Notes under the pieces: generated by a model
Database searches by the model: none
Seen by the model: the letters and a program-made list of their open reading frames with translations, nothing else
Told to the model about the DNA's origin: nothing
Position numbers and translations under genes: made by a program
Origin: Bacillota bacterium
GTDB lineage: Bacteria > Bacillota > Clostridia > Lachnospirales > Lachnospiraceae
Length of the DNA: 64,000 nt
Direction of reading: 5' to 3'
NCBI GenBank assembly: GCA_023414875.1
Contig: JAEZMV010000028.1
Coordinates: forward strand, 503,952 to 567,951
Shown here: positions 7,684-15,939 of the stretch, piece after piece
Layout of the letters: every line of letters starts with the position of its first letter
Numbering within the stretch: position 1 is the stretch's first letter

Positions 7684-8763
7684 ATGAAAAAAGAAAAAAC
7701 TATAATAAATGCATTGGTTGTAGATGATAATGAGGTTAATACAATGATATTAGCAAATATGCTCGAATTATTTCAAATTCATGCTGATCAAGCAGATAAT
7801 GGAATGAAGGCAGTGCTTTTGTCACGTAAAATTGCATATGATATCATATTTATTGACCATATTATGCCTGAGATGGATGGAGTACAAACCACTGCTGCAA
7901 TTCGACATCTGGCAGAAAATCACTACCAGCCAGTTATCATTGCTTTAACCTCCAATATAACAGAGCAAATAAGAATTAAATACGGAGCTGCCGGTGTAAA
8001 CGATGTCTATGCAAAACCTTTGAGTTTGGTGGATTTAATATCGGTATTAAAAAAGTGGTGCCCAAGGGCTAATGTTGAAGGAATTACTATTCCAGATCAA
8101 AAACCTGAAAGTAATCAAAATAATGAATTGATTCTGTCCTTGATAGAAAGTATGGATGATATTGACTACAAAGTAGGATTAAGATATGCTTTGGGAAATC
8201 AGGCTCATTACATACACATACTGGAGGTGTCATTAAAGGATATACAATCATGCTATAACATTATTATCAATAGTTATGAAAATAATTCGTTTGATCAGCT
8301 GAGAATTGCAGTACATAATTTGAAGAGTGTATTTTCTAATATTGGAGCGCTAGGTTTATCAGCGGAGGCCGCTTGTTTTGAAAAAATAATTATGAATGCA
8401 GAATTAAACAGCATTGAGATTAAGTATTCTGTTTTTGTAAAATATCTGGAAACCTTTCAGGATAAACTTAAGAATATACTGGAACAATATGAACTGTCGG
8501 TATTAAAAGAAAGTAATACAAATAAACAAGTTTATATTCCTATGACAAAGGAAGAATATGAACAAAGCCTTTTAAGCACCATATATTATATCAAGAGATT
8601 CGAATATGATTTAATCATGAAAGAGTTGGAAGAATTAATGCTTCGTGGTCGTCCTGAGTTAAAACAGGAGTATGAATTGGCATATGCTGATATAAAGGAA
8701 TTTAAATATGAGAATGCTTTGGCTCGTATTTTGCTATTTTTGGGCAGAGGAGAAGCCCGGTAG
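7684..8763 (+). CDS. Response regulator receiver protein with HPt domain
   Basis: A 359-residue cytoplasmic protein. The N-terminal receiver domain (about residues 7-125) shows the acidic pair DDN, the phosphoacceptor Asp58 in FIDHIMPEMDG, and the Lys in AKPLS. A second domain (about 165-265) looks like HPt, with His211 in AVHNLKSVFSNIGA. The last 90 residues are helical without a known domain. No kinase or DNA-binding domain is present, so it probably relays phosphate for a partner kinase that is not in the window. The ATG at 7684 follows an aggagc site; an upstream start lacks one. Confidence 0.85.
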   Translation: MKKEKTIINALVVDDNEVNTMILANMLELFQIHADQADNGMKAVLLSRKIAYDIIFIDHIMPEMDGVQTTAAIRHLAENHYQPVIIALTSNITEQIRIKYGAAGVNDVYAKPLSLVDLISVLKKWCPRANVEGITIPDQKPESNQNNELILSLIESMDDIDYKVGLRYALGNQAHYIHILEVSLKDIQSCYNIIINSYENNSFDQLRIAVHNLKSVFSNIGALGLSAEAACFEKIIMNAELNSIEIKYSVFVKYLETFQDKLKNILEQYELSVLKESNTNKQVYIPMTKEEYEQSLLSTIYYIKRFEYDLIMKELEELMLRGRPELKQEYELAYADIKEFKYENALARILLFLGRGEAR

Positions 8764-8793
8764 AGGGGGGAGGGTAGCTGCCGGGCTTATTTT
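8753..8793 (+). terminator. Terminator overlapping the end of the receiver-HPt gene
   Basis: Arms aagcccgg (8753-8760) and ccgggctt (8781-8788) with a purine-rich loop containing the stop codon, followed by attttat. Confidence 0.8.
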
Positions 8794-8795
8794 AT

Positions 8796-9177
8796 GAAAA
8801 AAATTATCTTATTAGCAATATGTAATTAATTTATCAAAAAATAACTTATTAACTACTTTGAATTATAATAGACATATATGTTGATTGTATGGATATATTA
8901 TGAACATTCTGTTAATATTTCTTCATAAACTCGATAAAAATCGAAAAAAAATGAAAATAGTATTTGAATTGCTTCGTTATATAAGATAGATTATTAAGGA
9001 AAGAGTAACAGCATTTGCAGAGGTTTATTTTGTGTCCTCAGCGAATAATAGTATTATAGAATTAAGATATAAGTGTTCATTTCAATCATTAATGGAATGA
9101 AACCGGATTTTAATTTAAAATAAATTAGTTATTTTAAGGAAAGATACCTGATATCGTGATTGAGAGTAGGTGGTTAA
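8796..9177. other. Intergenic region without a recognised gene
   Basis: About 380 bp of AT-rich DNA. I see no coding frame with a ribosome-binding site and no strong hairpin. It probably holds the promoter of the 9178 gene. Confidence 0.5.
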
Positions 9178-9636
9178 ATGTCAAATGTATTCAAAAAATT
9201 AATCAGCAAAGAGTTAGGCGAGGTGAACTATCATCGTTATTTTTCCTTCGTAAAAAAGAATATGGAAACACGAATTGCGGATAGCCAAACGATATATAAC
9301 GATATGTATGAGAAGTTAAAATATCGTGATTTACGTGCTATAACTAAAATGCACAACCGCTTGAATGACACGATGTTACTTGCTTTTAGAATCAGCAAAA
9401 ACTTTTTCTTTGCATTTTTAATTTATCTTTCAGCAAGTATCTTTTTAATCGCGAAAGCACTCCAACCGGAAGTGACAATCGTCGCATTAGTATTGATGAA
9501 TATCAGTTTTATTTATAAAACTTATGAGTTTGTATCAAATAAATTTTGTTATATTGATGCTCAGATTATACTGGTATACAAAGCGGTATTGGATCGAATT
9601 ATAATGAATGAGCATAAAAGCGCTCAAATGAAGTGA
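9178..9636 (+). CDS. Small membrane protein of unknown function
   Basis: A 152-residue protein with two hydrophobic segments (about residues 74-95 and 99-118) joined by a short turn. Basic and helical segments lie on both sides, so both ends probably face the cytoplasm. I recognise no family. A gtaggtgg Shine-Dalgarno precedes the ATG and a terminator follows closely, so it appears monocistronic. Confidence 0.7.
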   Translation: MSNVFKKLISKELGEVNYHRYFSFVKKNMETRIADSQTIYNDMYEKLKYRDLRAITKMHNRLNDTMLLAFRISKNFFFAFLIYLSASIFLIAKALQPEVTIVALVLMNISFIYKTYEFVSNKFCYIDAQIILVYKAVLDRIIMNEHKSAQMK

Positions 9637-9660
9637 CATATTAAAAAAGAAATAGTGAGG

Positions 9661-9702
9661 TCCCATAGTAACGATTGTTTTGATGCTATGGGATTTCTTT
9701 TA
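9661..9702 (+). terminator. Intrinsic terminator
   Basis: Arms tcccatag (9661-9668) and ctatggga (9686-9693) followed by tttctttta. Confidence 0.85.
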
Positions 9703-9830
9703 TGCCGTTGCTGTTAATCGATGGTTAATCAAATATTTTCACAATTTTTTTACGCTGCTTTTATATGACAGCAAATCATATGGTTTGCGAATAGTGACCT
9801 AGCTTTGATAATATATTATAGTAAGACAAC

Positions 9831-10358
9831 ATGAATTATGGTGAAGCTATGGAACCAAAGGTAAAACAGGAATCGAACGAAAAGCAGGAGACAAATGTTT
9901 CTACATTTGTGAAAGTTGGAATTGTCGTATTAAGCATTATCATGATTATAGGGTTTGGTATAAAAGTTCTCCCAAGTGCTATTACGGTAACGAACGTCAG
10001 CAGTAAAAGGGATTTGCCAATTTACTGCGTAAATACTGAAGAGAATGAAGTAGCACTCAGCTTTGATACAGCCTGGGGAAACGAAGATATCAATAAGATA
10101 CTTGATATTCTTTCAGAGCATAATGTAAAGGGAACCTTCTTTGTTACGGGAGAATTTGTGAATAATTATCCGGAGGATGTAAAGGCCATTGTGGCAGCAG
10201 GGCATGATCTGGGAAATCATAGTGAGAATCATAAACAAATGTCGCAGCTAACCAGGGAACAGTGTACGGATGAAATTATGAAGGCTCATAACCGAGTGAA
10301 GGAGCTTACCGGAATTGAGATGAACTTATTTCGACCACCTTATAGCTATAGGGTATAA
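9831..10358 (+). pseudogene. PdaB-like polysaccharide deacetylase, 5' part, interrupted by the prophage
   Basis: The reading frame encodes an N-terminal membrane anchor (about residues 26-46) and the first part of a NodB-type deacetylase domain. Motif 1 is SFDTAWGNED, the PdaB-like variant, and motif 2 is NHSENHKQM with the two metal-binding His. It reaches motif 3 (LFRPPY), where the prophage begins; phage codons then add SYRV and a stop. Known PdaB proteins act in spore peptidoglycan (cortex) maturation. The rest of the domain is at 54434-54757, in the same phase. ATG 9849 is an alternative start. Excision would restore one gene of about 273 codons. Confidence 0.9.
10329..10339 (+). other. 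attL core
   Basis: The sequence tttcgaccacc is shared with attR; the next base differs (t here, a at attR) and tat then matches again. It encodes the FRPP residues of deacetylase motif 3. The recombinase gene ends 22 bp inside this junction. Confidence 0.9.
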
Positions 10359-10360
10359 CA

Positions 10361-11800
10361 TTATGATAAAAAATAAGATATCTCAATAGTCTCAGTAAGT
10401 TTATTATATAAAATATCGCTGATAATGGATTTAATAGCAGCATTTTTATCATTTCTACTTGTTTGTTCAGACGAAACGATCTGATATACATTACTAATTC
10501 TTCTCTTCATTTCATCATCATCTGATTTCAAGTATTTTGAATTAATCTCATCCATTTGCTCTTGTAACTTTGCTTTTTCGTTTGATATAATTAGTTTATT
10601 CTGTTTATATTCTTCAAGAGTATCTATACCATCTCTGTATGCAGCTTTAATACGGTCCTCCTTTTTTAAACATTTTTCAAGAGATTCATTCAAGGATCTT
10701 ATTTCATCTGATCTATCTTTTAAAATATGGTTGTTATATGATAAATTAATTCCTTTTGTCGCATCTAATAAACTATCAAGCACAGCTTGCTCAATTTGCT
10801 TAGCTCTAACAAAATGTGAATCCTTACATTGATGTCTTTTATATCCAGCACATTGAAACGAAGGCACATTTCCTCCTGAGGATACCAAATTACGCTTGCA
10901 TGAAGAACACCTTAGCATTGAACTTAACCAATGTATTTGACTTTCCGGCGGCATAGCTTTATATTTATATTCTCTTTTTAGGCGATTTTGAGCTAAACTA
11001 TAAAGTTCTTCAGATATTATTGGCTCATGGGTTCCCTTACGAACTATAGCACCTTCAGTTTCTATTTTATTTCTTTTTGAGCGTCTTTCAATTGGCAATC
11101 CCCACATGATATATCCCATATATAGAGGATTATCTAGTATGTATTTAATTGATCTAGAGTTAAATGGATTATTATTTTTAGTTAATATATTCAAAGAATT
11201 TAATTCTTTAGCAATATTATAAAAGGATCTATTATAGTTAATAAATCTATCAAAAATAAGCTGCACGTATTGGTAAGTAGCTTCATCTATAATTAAGTTA
11301 TTATTCTCTAATTTATAACCAAAAGGTGGCCTGGACTGACGGTTACCACGCAGTGCATTCTCGGTCATACCTCGCTTCACCTCTCCGGACAATCGAATAG
11401 AATAGTATTCATCCATCCACTCAATTATTCTTTCAATGAGAGAACCGAAAGGACCATCTATAATTGGTTCTGAAATACTAATCACATCAATATTATTTTT
11501 TTTAAGGAGAGACTTATATACTATACTCTCCTCTTGATTTCTGGCAAATCGAGAATATTTCCATACTAAAATAGCTTCAAATGGACAGTTTTTTGTTTTG
11601 GCCATCCCTATCATTTTTTGAAATTCAGGTCTTTTATCAGCAAATTTACCAGAGATACCATTTTCTATAAAGATTAAATTATTATTGATAATAAAATTAT
11701 TCTTTTGAGCATATTCAATTAATAATCTTTTTTGAGCATCAGGAGAGAGTTCTTCTTGCTTATCAGTACTAACTCGAATGTATAGAGCTGCTGTCTGCAT
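10361..11800 (-). CDS. Large serine recombinase (integrase)
   Basis: A 479-residue large serine recombinase. The N-terminal resolvase domain shows LYIRVSTDKQE with catalytic Ser11 and a downstream ILVWKYSRFARN segment. A recombinase domain follows (about residues 155-265), then a zinc ribbon (CSSCKRN...CAGYKRHQC, about 315-345) and a coiled coil (about 365-430). It should catalyse integration at the deacetylase motif-3 site and, with a directionality factor not identified here, excision. The gene starts inside the repressor gene (32-bp overlap) and ends 22 bp from attL. It resembles SpoIVCA, the sigK-skin recombinase, in type and position. Confidence 0.95.
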   Translation of the reverse strand: MQTAALYIRVSTDKQEELSPDAQKRLLIEYAQKNNFIINNNLIFIENGISGKFADKRPEFQKMIGMAKTKNCPFEAILVWKYSRFARNQEESIVYKSLLKKNNIDVISISEPIIDGPFGSLIERIIEWMDEYYSIRLSGEVKRGMTENALRGNRQSRPPFGYKLENNNLIIDEATYQYVQLIFDRFINYNRSFYNIAKELNSLNILTKNNNPFNSRSIKYILDNPLYMGYIMWGLPIERRSKRNKIETEGAIVRKGTHEPIISEELYSLAQNRLKREYKYKAMPPESQIHWLSSMLRCSSCKRNLVSSGGNVPSFQCAGYKRHQCKDSHFVRAKQIEQAVLDSLLDATKGINLSYNNHILKDRSDEIRSLNESLEKCLKKEDRIKAAYRDGIDTLEEYKQNKLIISNEKAKLQEQMDEINSKYLKSDDDEMKRRISNVYQIVSSEQTSRNDKNAAIKSIISDILYNKLTETIEISYFLS

Positions 11801-12161
11801 AATTTTTCACCTCGTTTTTACAGTATGAAGGTATAAAAGACAATTCCTTAATTCTCTTAATTGCCTCTTCCATACCAGTATTATTTAATAAATAAAAATA
11901 TGTTGTCAGTTCTCTTAGTAAAGTATCTTCTTTATTTACTACTTCGACTTCGATTGTTTCATCGCCCCATCCCATTAAAAAAGGGGGTGAGGTCTTAAGA
12001 GCTTTTGCTAATGGTTCTAGGACTGTAATGGATAAGTTTTCAATTTCATCACTTTCATATCTATATACTGTCGCCCTGTTTTTCCCTAGCATATCTGCTA
12101 ATTGATCAACGGATAAACCTAACTCCTTTCTTCTTAGCTTTATTCTTTCACCGACAGTCAT
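11769..12161 (-). CDS. CI-like XRE-family repressor
   Basis: A 130-residue protein with an N-terminal helix-turn-helix (about residues 5-60; LGLSVDQLADMLGKNRATVYRYE) and a short C-terminal part with no recognisable peptidase domain. Divergent to the Cro-like gene and next to paired operators, it is the likely lysogeny repressor. It overlaps the recombinase gene by 32 bp, so both should be made from one leftward transcript. The Shine-Dalgarno is ggaggt before the ATG. Confidence 0.88.
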   Translation of the reverse strand: MTVGERIKLRRKELGLSVDQLADMLGKNRATVYRYESDEIENLSITVLEPLAKALKTSPPFLMGWGDETIEVEVVNKEDTLLRELTTYFYLLNNTGMEEAIKRIKELSFIPSYCKNEVKNYADSSSIHSS

Positions 12162-12202
12162 TTTTTTACCTCCATGATATAAGTTTTTTAATTACATACC
12201 AT

Positions 12203-12344
12203 ATTATATAACACATTAGTCGCATATTTGCAACAAAAAGATTGTAAAATAAATATTATGTCGCAAATAATGCAAAAAATATCGAAAAAGGTATTGACAT
12301 AATCCAAATCGATGATATTATTAAATTAATCGCACGACATGCGA
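12203..12344. promoter_or_regulatory. Divergent lysogeny control region with three operators
   Basis: The rightward promoter is TTGACA (12294-12299), 16 bp, TATTAT (12316-12321). The leftward -10 is tataat read from 12208 to 12203. Three sites fit TCGCA-N(4-5)-TGC(G/A)A: 12220-12233, 12261-12275 and 12330-12344, the last a perfect dyad (TCGCA-CGACA-TGCGA). The first covers the leftward -35 zone and the third lies just after the rightward -10. A fourth site is at 12580. Confidence 0.75.
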
Positions 12345-12368
12345 ATAATTAAAAAAGGAGGATGAATT

Positions 12369-12587
12369 ATGGTAAATGTCAACAAATTAAAGGGAAAGAT
12401 TGTAGAAAATGGTTTTTCAATTGAAGAATTTGCAGATAAAATCGGGATTGATAGAAGCACGCTATATAGAAAGCTAAGCCGTAAGTGTGAAAACTTGACT
12501 ATTAAAGAGGCTGAGTTGATGAGGAGTGAGTTAAATCTTTCGTCTGTAGAAGCTGCGGATATTTTTTTTGCTCAGCATGTCGCATGA
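12369..12587 (+). CDS. Cro-like small helix-turn-helix protein
   Basis: A 72-residue protein almost entirely made of a helix-turn-helix domain (FSIEEFADKIGIDRSTLYRKL, residues about 17-37). It is the first gene of the rightward operon, opposite the repressor, and has an aaaggaggat Shine-Dalgarno. It probably acts as Cro or as an early activator. Its stop codon lies inside a perfect operator dyad at 12580-12594. Confidence 0.8.
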   Translation: MVNVNKLKGKIVENGFSIEEFADKIGIDRSTLYRKLSRKCENLTIKEAELMRSELNLSSVEAADIFFAQHVA

Positions 12588-12594
12588 TATGCGA
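12580..12594. promoter_or_regulatory. Fourth operator dyad, over the cro-like stop codon
   Basis: TCGCA-TGATA-TGCGA, a perfect dyad with the same half-sites and spacer as 12330-12344, about 250 bp downstream of it. Confidence 0.7.
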
Positions 12595-12652
12595 AATTGT
12601 TACACACAAGATGTACAACCATCAAAGCATAGTATTTACCGGAGGTGATTTA

Positions 12653-12817
12653 GTGGCTAAAAGCAAGAAGATAAAATTTATTAATTACATAGTTATAGAC
12701 GGGCAGCGTTTTCTAATGAGTGAACTAAGCGTTGAAGAAAGAAGAGAAATTGCAATACGTCTAAACGATACAGCTATGGCTGCTATTGGATATACAAGAT
12801 CAGATAAAACCGCTTAG
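12653..12817 (+). CDS. Small phage early protein, unknown function
   Basis: A 54-residue basic protein. I use the GTG at 12653, which has an ideal ggaggtgatt Shine-Dalgarno; an upstream ATG at 12584 lies in the operator and has no such site. The sequence FMSELS-like LMSELSVEERREIA is typical of short phage early proteins but I cannot name a family. Confidence 0.65.
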   Translation: MAKSKKIKFINYIVIDGQRFLMSELSVEERREIAIRLNDTAMAAIGYTRSDKTA

Positions 12818-12964
12818 GCGGTAAACGCTGGACAAGCAAGTAAATCAAACGAGAACCGCCGGAAAGGAGGGACATGCCTTGGACGATCGTGATTGTAAAT
12901 TGAGTGATGTAATAAGACCTGTATAGGAGGAAAAGGAAATAATTGCAATAACCGCCTAGGCGGT
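12809..12964 (+). repeat. Pair of ACCGC-YTAG-GCGGT hairpins
   Basis: Copies at 12809-12822 and 12951-12964 differ by one loop base. The first supplies the stop codon (tag) of the 12653 gene. The 130 bp between them holds a short rightward frame (TTG near 12879, 15 codons) that I do not call. Confidence 0.7.
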
Positions 12965-13021
12965 AGGGAGGGGACAAGCCCGTGTGGATATCAAAAAGAC
13001 ATATATGAGAATAATTGAAAA

Positions 13022-13156
13022 ATGGCACACGTTGAAACGTTACTTCAACGCATGCCAGAATTAATCGCATCAGCTATTTATATAGAATATGAAAAACAGC
13101 GGGATCTTATGATGCAAGTGGAAAAATATAGTGACTCGGTTATTTATGTCCAATAG
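13022..13156 (+). CDS. Possible 44-residue phage protein
   Basis: ATG at 13022 to TAG at 13156. The product is rich in Glu, Gln and Met and likely helical. It overlaps a 26-codon frame starting with GTG near 12983, which has a gggagggg Shine-Dalgarno, so translation may be coupled. No family is recognised and the call is weak. Confidence 0.35.
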   Translation: MAHVETLLQRMPELIASAIYIEYEKQRDLMMQVEKYSDSVIYVQ

Positions 13157-13163
13157 AAAAACG

Positions 13164-13553
13164 TTAGTTATTCTTTGCTTTTGAAATATCAAAACCGATA
13201 CGTCTAGCTGGTTTATCTTCTTCTTTCGGAACAGAGGTAAGAAGAAAATTAATTTGATTTATGTGTTGGATGAGAGTGGCTTCTCTACCATTAACATAAC
13301 CTTTGAAAACCATTAGTACAGATTTTTCATATCCTATTTGCGTAACATGCATAAGAGTTGACTGACCAAAATTAGTAAGTAAAAGACCTACTTCGTGGCT
13401 ATCGTCCAAGTTTGATTGAAACTTCAGTATGTGCTTTTTTATTACATCAAACTGAGTATCTGAATATGTATATGCAATAGGAAGCGGTTCATATTCGGGA
13501 ATAGAATTTGAACTGAGTTGGTTTAATTGTTTTATTAAATAGTCATTATCCAT
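13164..13553 (-). CDS. DUF6173 family protein
   Basis: A 129-residue soluble protein with the EVGLLLTNFGQSTLMHVTQIG block and the LIQHINQINFLL block that I associate with DUF6173. Function is unknown. It is the only leftward gene within the early operon, with a ggagaa Shine-Dalgarno before the ATG, and so is probably expressed in the lysogen or independently of the early transcript. Confidence 0.7.
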   Translation of the reverse strand: MDNDYLIKQLNQLSSNSIPEYEPLPIAYTYSDTQFDVIKKHILKFQSNLDDSHEVGLLLTNFGQSTLMHVTQIGYEKSVLMVFKGYVNGREATLIQHINQINFLLTSVPKEEDKPARRIGFDISKAKNN

Positions 13554-13645
13554 GAACTTCTCCTTTCATATGTATTTCAGCCTGCCAGCTGATACCAATA
13601 TTATAGGAGTATTTTGGAAAATAATCAAGAAAGAAGGTTAAAAAC

Positions 13646-13759
13646 ATGAATTATGAAGAAATTACTATCCAGGATTGCTTGGATATGTATGAGAAAAAGA
13701 GGCAGGTAGCAATCATTGAGAATGGACAAGTAATTGCGTTTGAAAAATTAGATTTATAG
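13646..13759 (+). CDS. Small phage protein (37 residues)
   Basis: ATG at 13646 preceded by agaaggtt. The product begins MNYEEITIQDCLDMYEKK and ends with a predicted strand pair (AIIENGQVIAFEKLDL). Short proteins of this kind are frequent next to the SSB gene in clostridial prophages. Function is unknown. Confidence 0.6.
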   Translation: MNYEEITIQDCLDMYEKKRQVAIIENGQVIAFEKLDL

Positions 13760-13824
13760 TGGAGATACATATAGAAGGTAATTAGATTTTAATTTCATTC
13801 ACAAAAGTAGAAGGAGAACACAGG

Positions 13825-14457
13825 ATGGAAAATAACAATATAACTTTAATTGGCTCAATAGAAAGCAAGTTTGAGTATAGTCACTCAGTGAAAGATGAGG
13901 ATTTTTATCAAGTATTTGTAGCTTCTAGACGTAAAAGCGGCAATGTTGATGTATTGCCGGTAATAGTATCCTCAGTAATGGTAGATGTATCAATGGATCT
14001 AACTGGTATTCAGGTAGAAGTCAAAGGATCAATAAGAAGCTATAACATGCATCAAAATGGAAATCACAGATTAAAACTATTTGTATTTACGGAATCATTT
14101 GTAGAAACAAATGCAGAAGATGATAATAAATTTTCATTTTCAGGTTTTGTCTGCCGGCAGCCGTTTTATCGGGAAACACCACTTGGACGTAAAATATCTG
14201 AAACAATTGTTGGAGTGAACAGACAATATGGACATGGGAAATCTGATTATATCCCTTCGATCGGCTGGTCAAGGAATGCAATGTATCTTACATCTTTAGA
14301 TATTGGAGAGCAAATATCCGGATTGGGTAGGTTTCAAAGCCGATCATATCGTAAGAGACTTGATAATGATACATTTGAGGATCTGGTAACTTATGAAGTA
14401 TCAATAGTTTTTTTGAATTATAAGTCAGGAAGTGATGAATGTGCCGGAGAGGTCTAA
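13825..14457 (+). CDS. Phage single-stranded DNA-binding protein (OB-fold)
   Basis: A 210-residue protein that appears to contain two OB-like segments, one at about residues 1-90 (NITLIGSIES...) and one at about 100-205 (SFSGFVCRQPFYRETPLGRKI...). The FSGFVCR-PF-R-TPLGR pattern matches phage SSB/PriB-like proteins. It should bind single-stranded DNA during replication, beside the HUH initiator. The Shine-Dalgarno is agaaggaga. The next gene starts inside its 3' end. Confidence 0.75.
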   Translation: MENNNITLIGSIESKFEYSHSVKDEDFYQVFVASRRKSGNVDVLPVIVSSVMVDVSMDLTGIQVEVKGSIRSYNMHQNGNHRLKLFVFTESFVETNAEDDNKFSFSGFVCRQPFYRETPLGRKISETIVGVNRQYGHGKSDYIPSIGWSRNAMYLTSLDIGEQISGLGRFQSRSYRKRLDNDTFEDLVTYEVSIVFLNYKSGSDECAGEV

Positions 14458-14626
14458 TTATTATAACGATGGCATTACAAAGATAACAGATCCTTTTTGG
14501 GAGTATGAATGTAACAATTGCGGAAAAAGCGGTTGGAGCGTTATACATATGGATCACTGTCCAGAATGTAATTCCAGATCAGTACAATTCACTAATCCTT
14601 ACATAAAAATAAGCCCGTCCTCTTAG
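14435..14626 (+). CDS. Small zinc-ribbon protein
   Basis: A 63-residue protein with CNNCGKSGW and CPECNSRS, a four-cysteine zinc ribbon of rubredoxin type. The ATG at 14435 is used (GTG 14432 is the alternative); aggaa precedes it. It overlaps the SSB gene by 23 bp. Function is unknown; a nucleic-acid-binding accessory role is possible. Confidence 0.6.
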   Translation: MNVPERSNYYNDGITKITDPFWEYECNNCGKSGWSVIHMDHCPECNSRSVQFTNPYIKISPSS

Positions 14627-14796
14627 GAGAGAGGGCGGGCAAGTCAGCTGATATGCTAACCAAAACTATTAATAATATAATAGCATATCTCTGGCGAAAA
14701 GTCAACAAAAATAAGGGGTTTCGGCCTCTTTCACGACCTCGTAATGGGTATTATTTCATCAACCATTACTAAAATTAAATAGGAGTATATCTGCGA
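14613..14796. other. Hairpin-rich region before the HUH gene, candidate origin
   Basis: A GC-rich hairpin (gcccgtcctct 14613-14623 with agagggcgggc 14630-14640) has no T-run. A second pairs gatatgcta (14650-14658) with tagcatatc (14681-14689). About 100 bp of non-coding DNA follows up to the replication gene. Rolling-circle initiators often act next to or within their own gene, so an origin is possible. No nick site can be assigned. Confidence 0.4.
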
Positions 14797-15654
14797 ATGA
14801 CTAAGAAGTATGACTATGATCCAGAAGAGATATACGACAGAGAAATATTAGGAGAAGAGACACCAGAGGAAAAGATAGAGCTGCTTAGAGGAAAGAACTT
14901 CTGTTACGTGGTTAAGACAGTAGTAAGTGGACCGGTGATTGAAAGCGAGATATATCCGGTCTTTATGAACAGAAAGAATAAACCACGTAGGAATAAAGAA
15001 AAGACATCCAGGAATGTACAAAAGAATTTGAATGATAAGAATGCTAAAAAGAGAATTACTAGATTAGTTAATACGAACTTCACTAATAAAGACTTAGCGG
15101 TAACGCTTACATATACAGATCATCACCTTCCTAATGAGGAACAGGCAAGGAAGGATATGCAAAATTTCATACGGAAGCTTAAGCGTTACCGGAAGAAACA
15201 TGGGCTGCCAGATCTCAAGTACATATATGTTATCGGATGTGTGAATGATGAAGAACGGAAACACTCGAAGAAAGTGAGAATTCATCATCATATGATAATT
15301 AACGATATGGACCGTGATATCGTGGAAAGCCTTTGGGGTAAAGGAAGAGCTGAGGCGAAGAGATTACAACCGGATGATTTTGGATTAGAGGGAATTTCCC
15401 GGTATATGGCCGGACAGAATAACGGATCCAAACGGTGGTATGCTTCACGTAATCTTAAACAGCCTACAGTATATAAATCCTATACCAAATTAACAAAAAG
15501 AAAAGCAGAGCAGATGGCACGAAAACAAGCAGACTGGGAAGAGACTTTTGAGAAGCTTTACAAAGGTAAGTATCAATACAACGATTGTAAGCTATATGAG
15601 AGTGATTTCACAGGAGGCTTTTATTTATACTGCCGGATGAGAAGGAGGGATTAA
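14797..15654 (+). CDS. HUH-type replication initiator (ORF2/G2P-like)
   Basis: A 285-residue protein. It shows motif 1 (LAVTLTYTD, about residues 99-107), the metal-binding HUH motif (VRIHHHMIINDM, about 163-174), and motif 3 with a candidate catalytic Tyr (GISRYMAGQN, about 203). The rest is strongly basic. It should nick one strand at the phage origin and start rolling-circle replication, as P2 gpA does. It sits after the SSB gene. No strong Shine-Dalgarno beyond aggag 16 bp upstream is seen; the ATG fits family length. Confidence 0.78.
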   Translation: MTKKYDYDPEEIYDREILGEETPEEKIELLRGKNFCYVVKTVVSGPVIESEIYPVFMNRKNKPRRNKEKTSRNVQKNLNDKNAKKRITRLVNTNFTNKDLAVTLTYTDHHLPNEEQARKDMQNFIRKLKRYRKKHGLPDLKYIYVIGCVNDEERKHSKKVRIHHHMIINDMDRDIVESLWGKGRAEAKRLQPDDFGLEGISRYMAGQNNGSKRWYASRNLKQPTVYKSYTKLTKRKAEQMARKQADWEETFEKLYKGKYQYNDCKLYESDFTGGFYLYCRMRRRD

Positions 15655-15658
15655 ATCA

Positions 15659-15925
15659 ATGAATGAAAAGACATGTGTATGCGGTTTTTGTGGGACTGAA
15701 TTTCCTTCAACGGATGAAGCTTACCATTACTGTAGCAAATGTGAAGATGATATGGAAGTAGTGATTATTGAAGAGACCGAAACAGAGGGCATTGATAAGC
15801 ACTATACAGGTATCTCACGTTTCGAGACCTTAGAGTTTATAACTCAATACAAATACATTATAGCATCCTCAGGTACCGATGAAGCCAAATATAAGAAACT
15901 ATGTGAATACATAGATAGGATGTAG
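15659..15925 (+). CDS. Small zinc-finger protein
   Basis: An 88-residue acidic protein with CGFCGTEF near residue 8 and YCSKCEDD near 29, a four-Cys zinc ribbon, followed by a helical C-terminus. It begins 4 bp after the initiator stop and should be co-translated. Function is unknown. Confidence 0.6.
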   Translation: MNEKTCVCGFCGTEFPSTDEAYHYCSKCEDDMEVVIIEETETEGIDKHYTGISRFETLEFITQYKYIIASSGTDEAKYKKLCEYIDRM

Positions 15926-15939
15926 AAAGAAGGGAAGTC

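Noticed and set aside
10361..11800. Tyrosine integrase
   Set aside because: The protein has the N-terminal resolvase serine motif and zinc ribbon of large serine recombinases.
12584..12652. Upstream ATG extension of the 12653 gene
   Set aside because: The ATG is inside the operator dyad and has no ribosome-binding site, while the GTG at 12653 has an ideal one.
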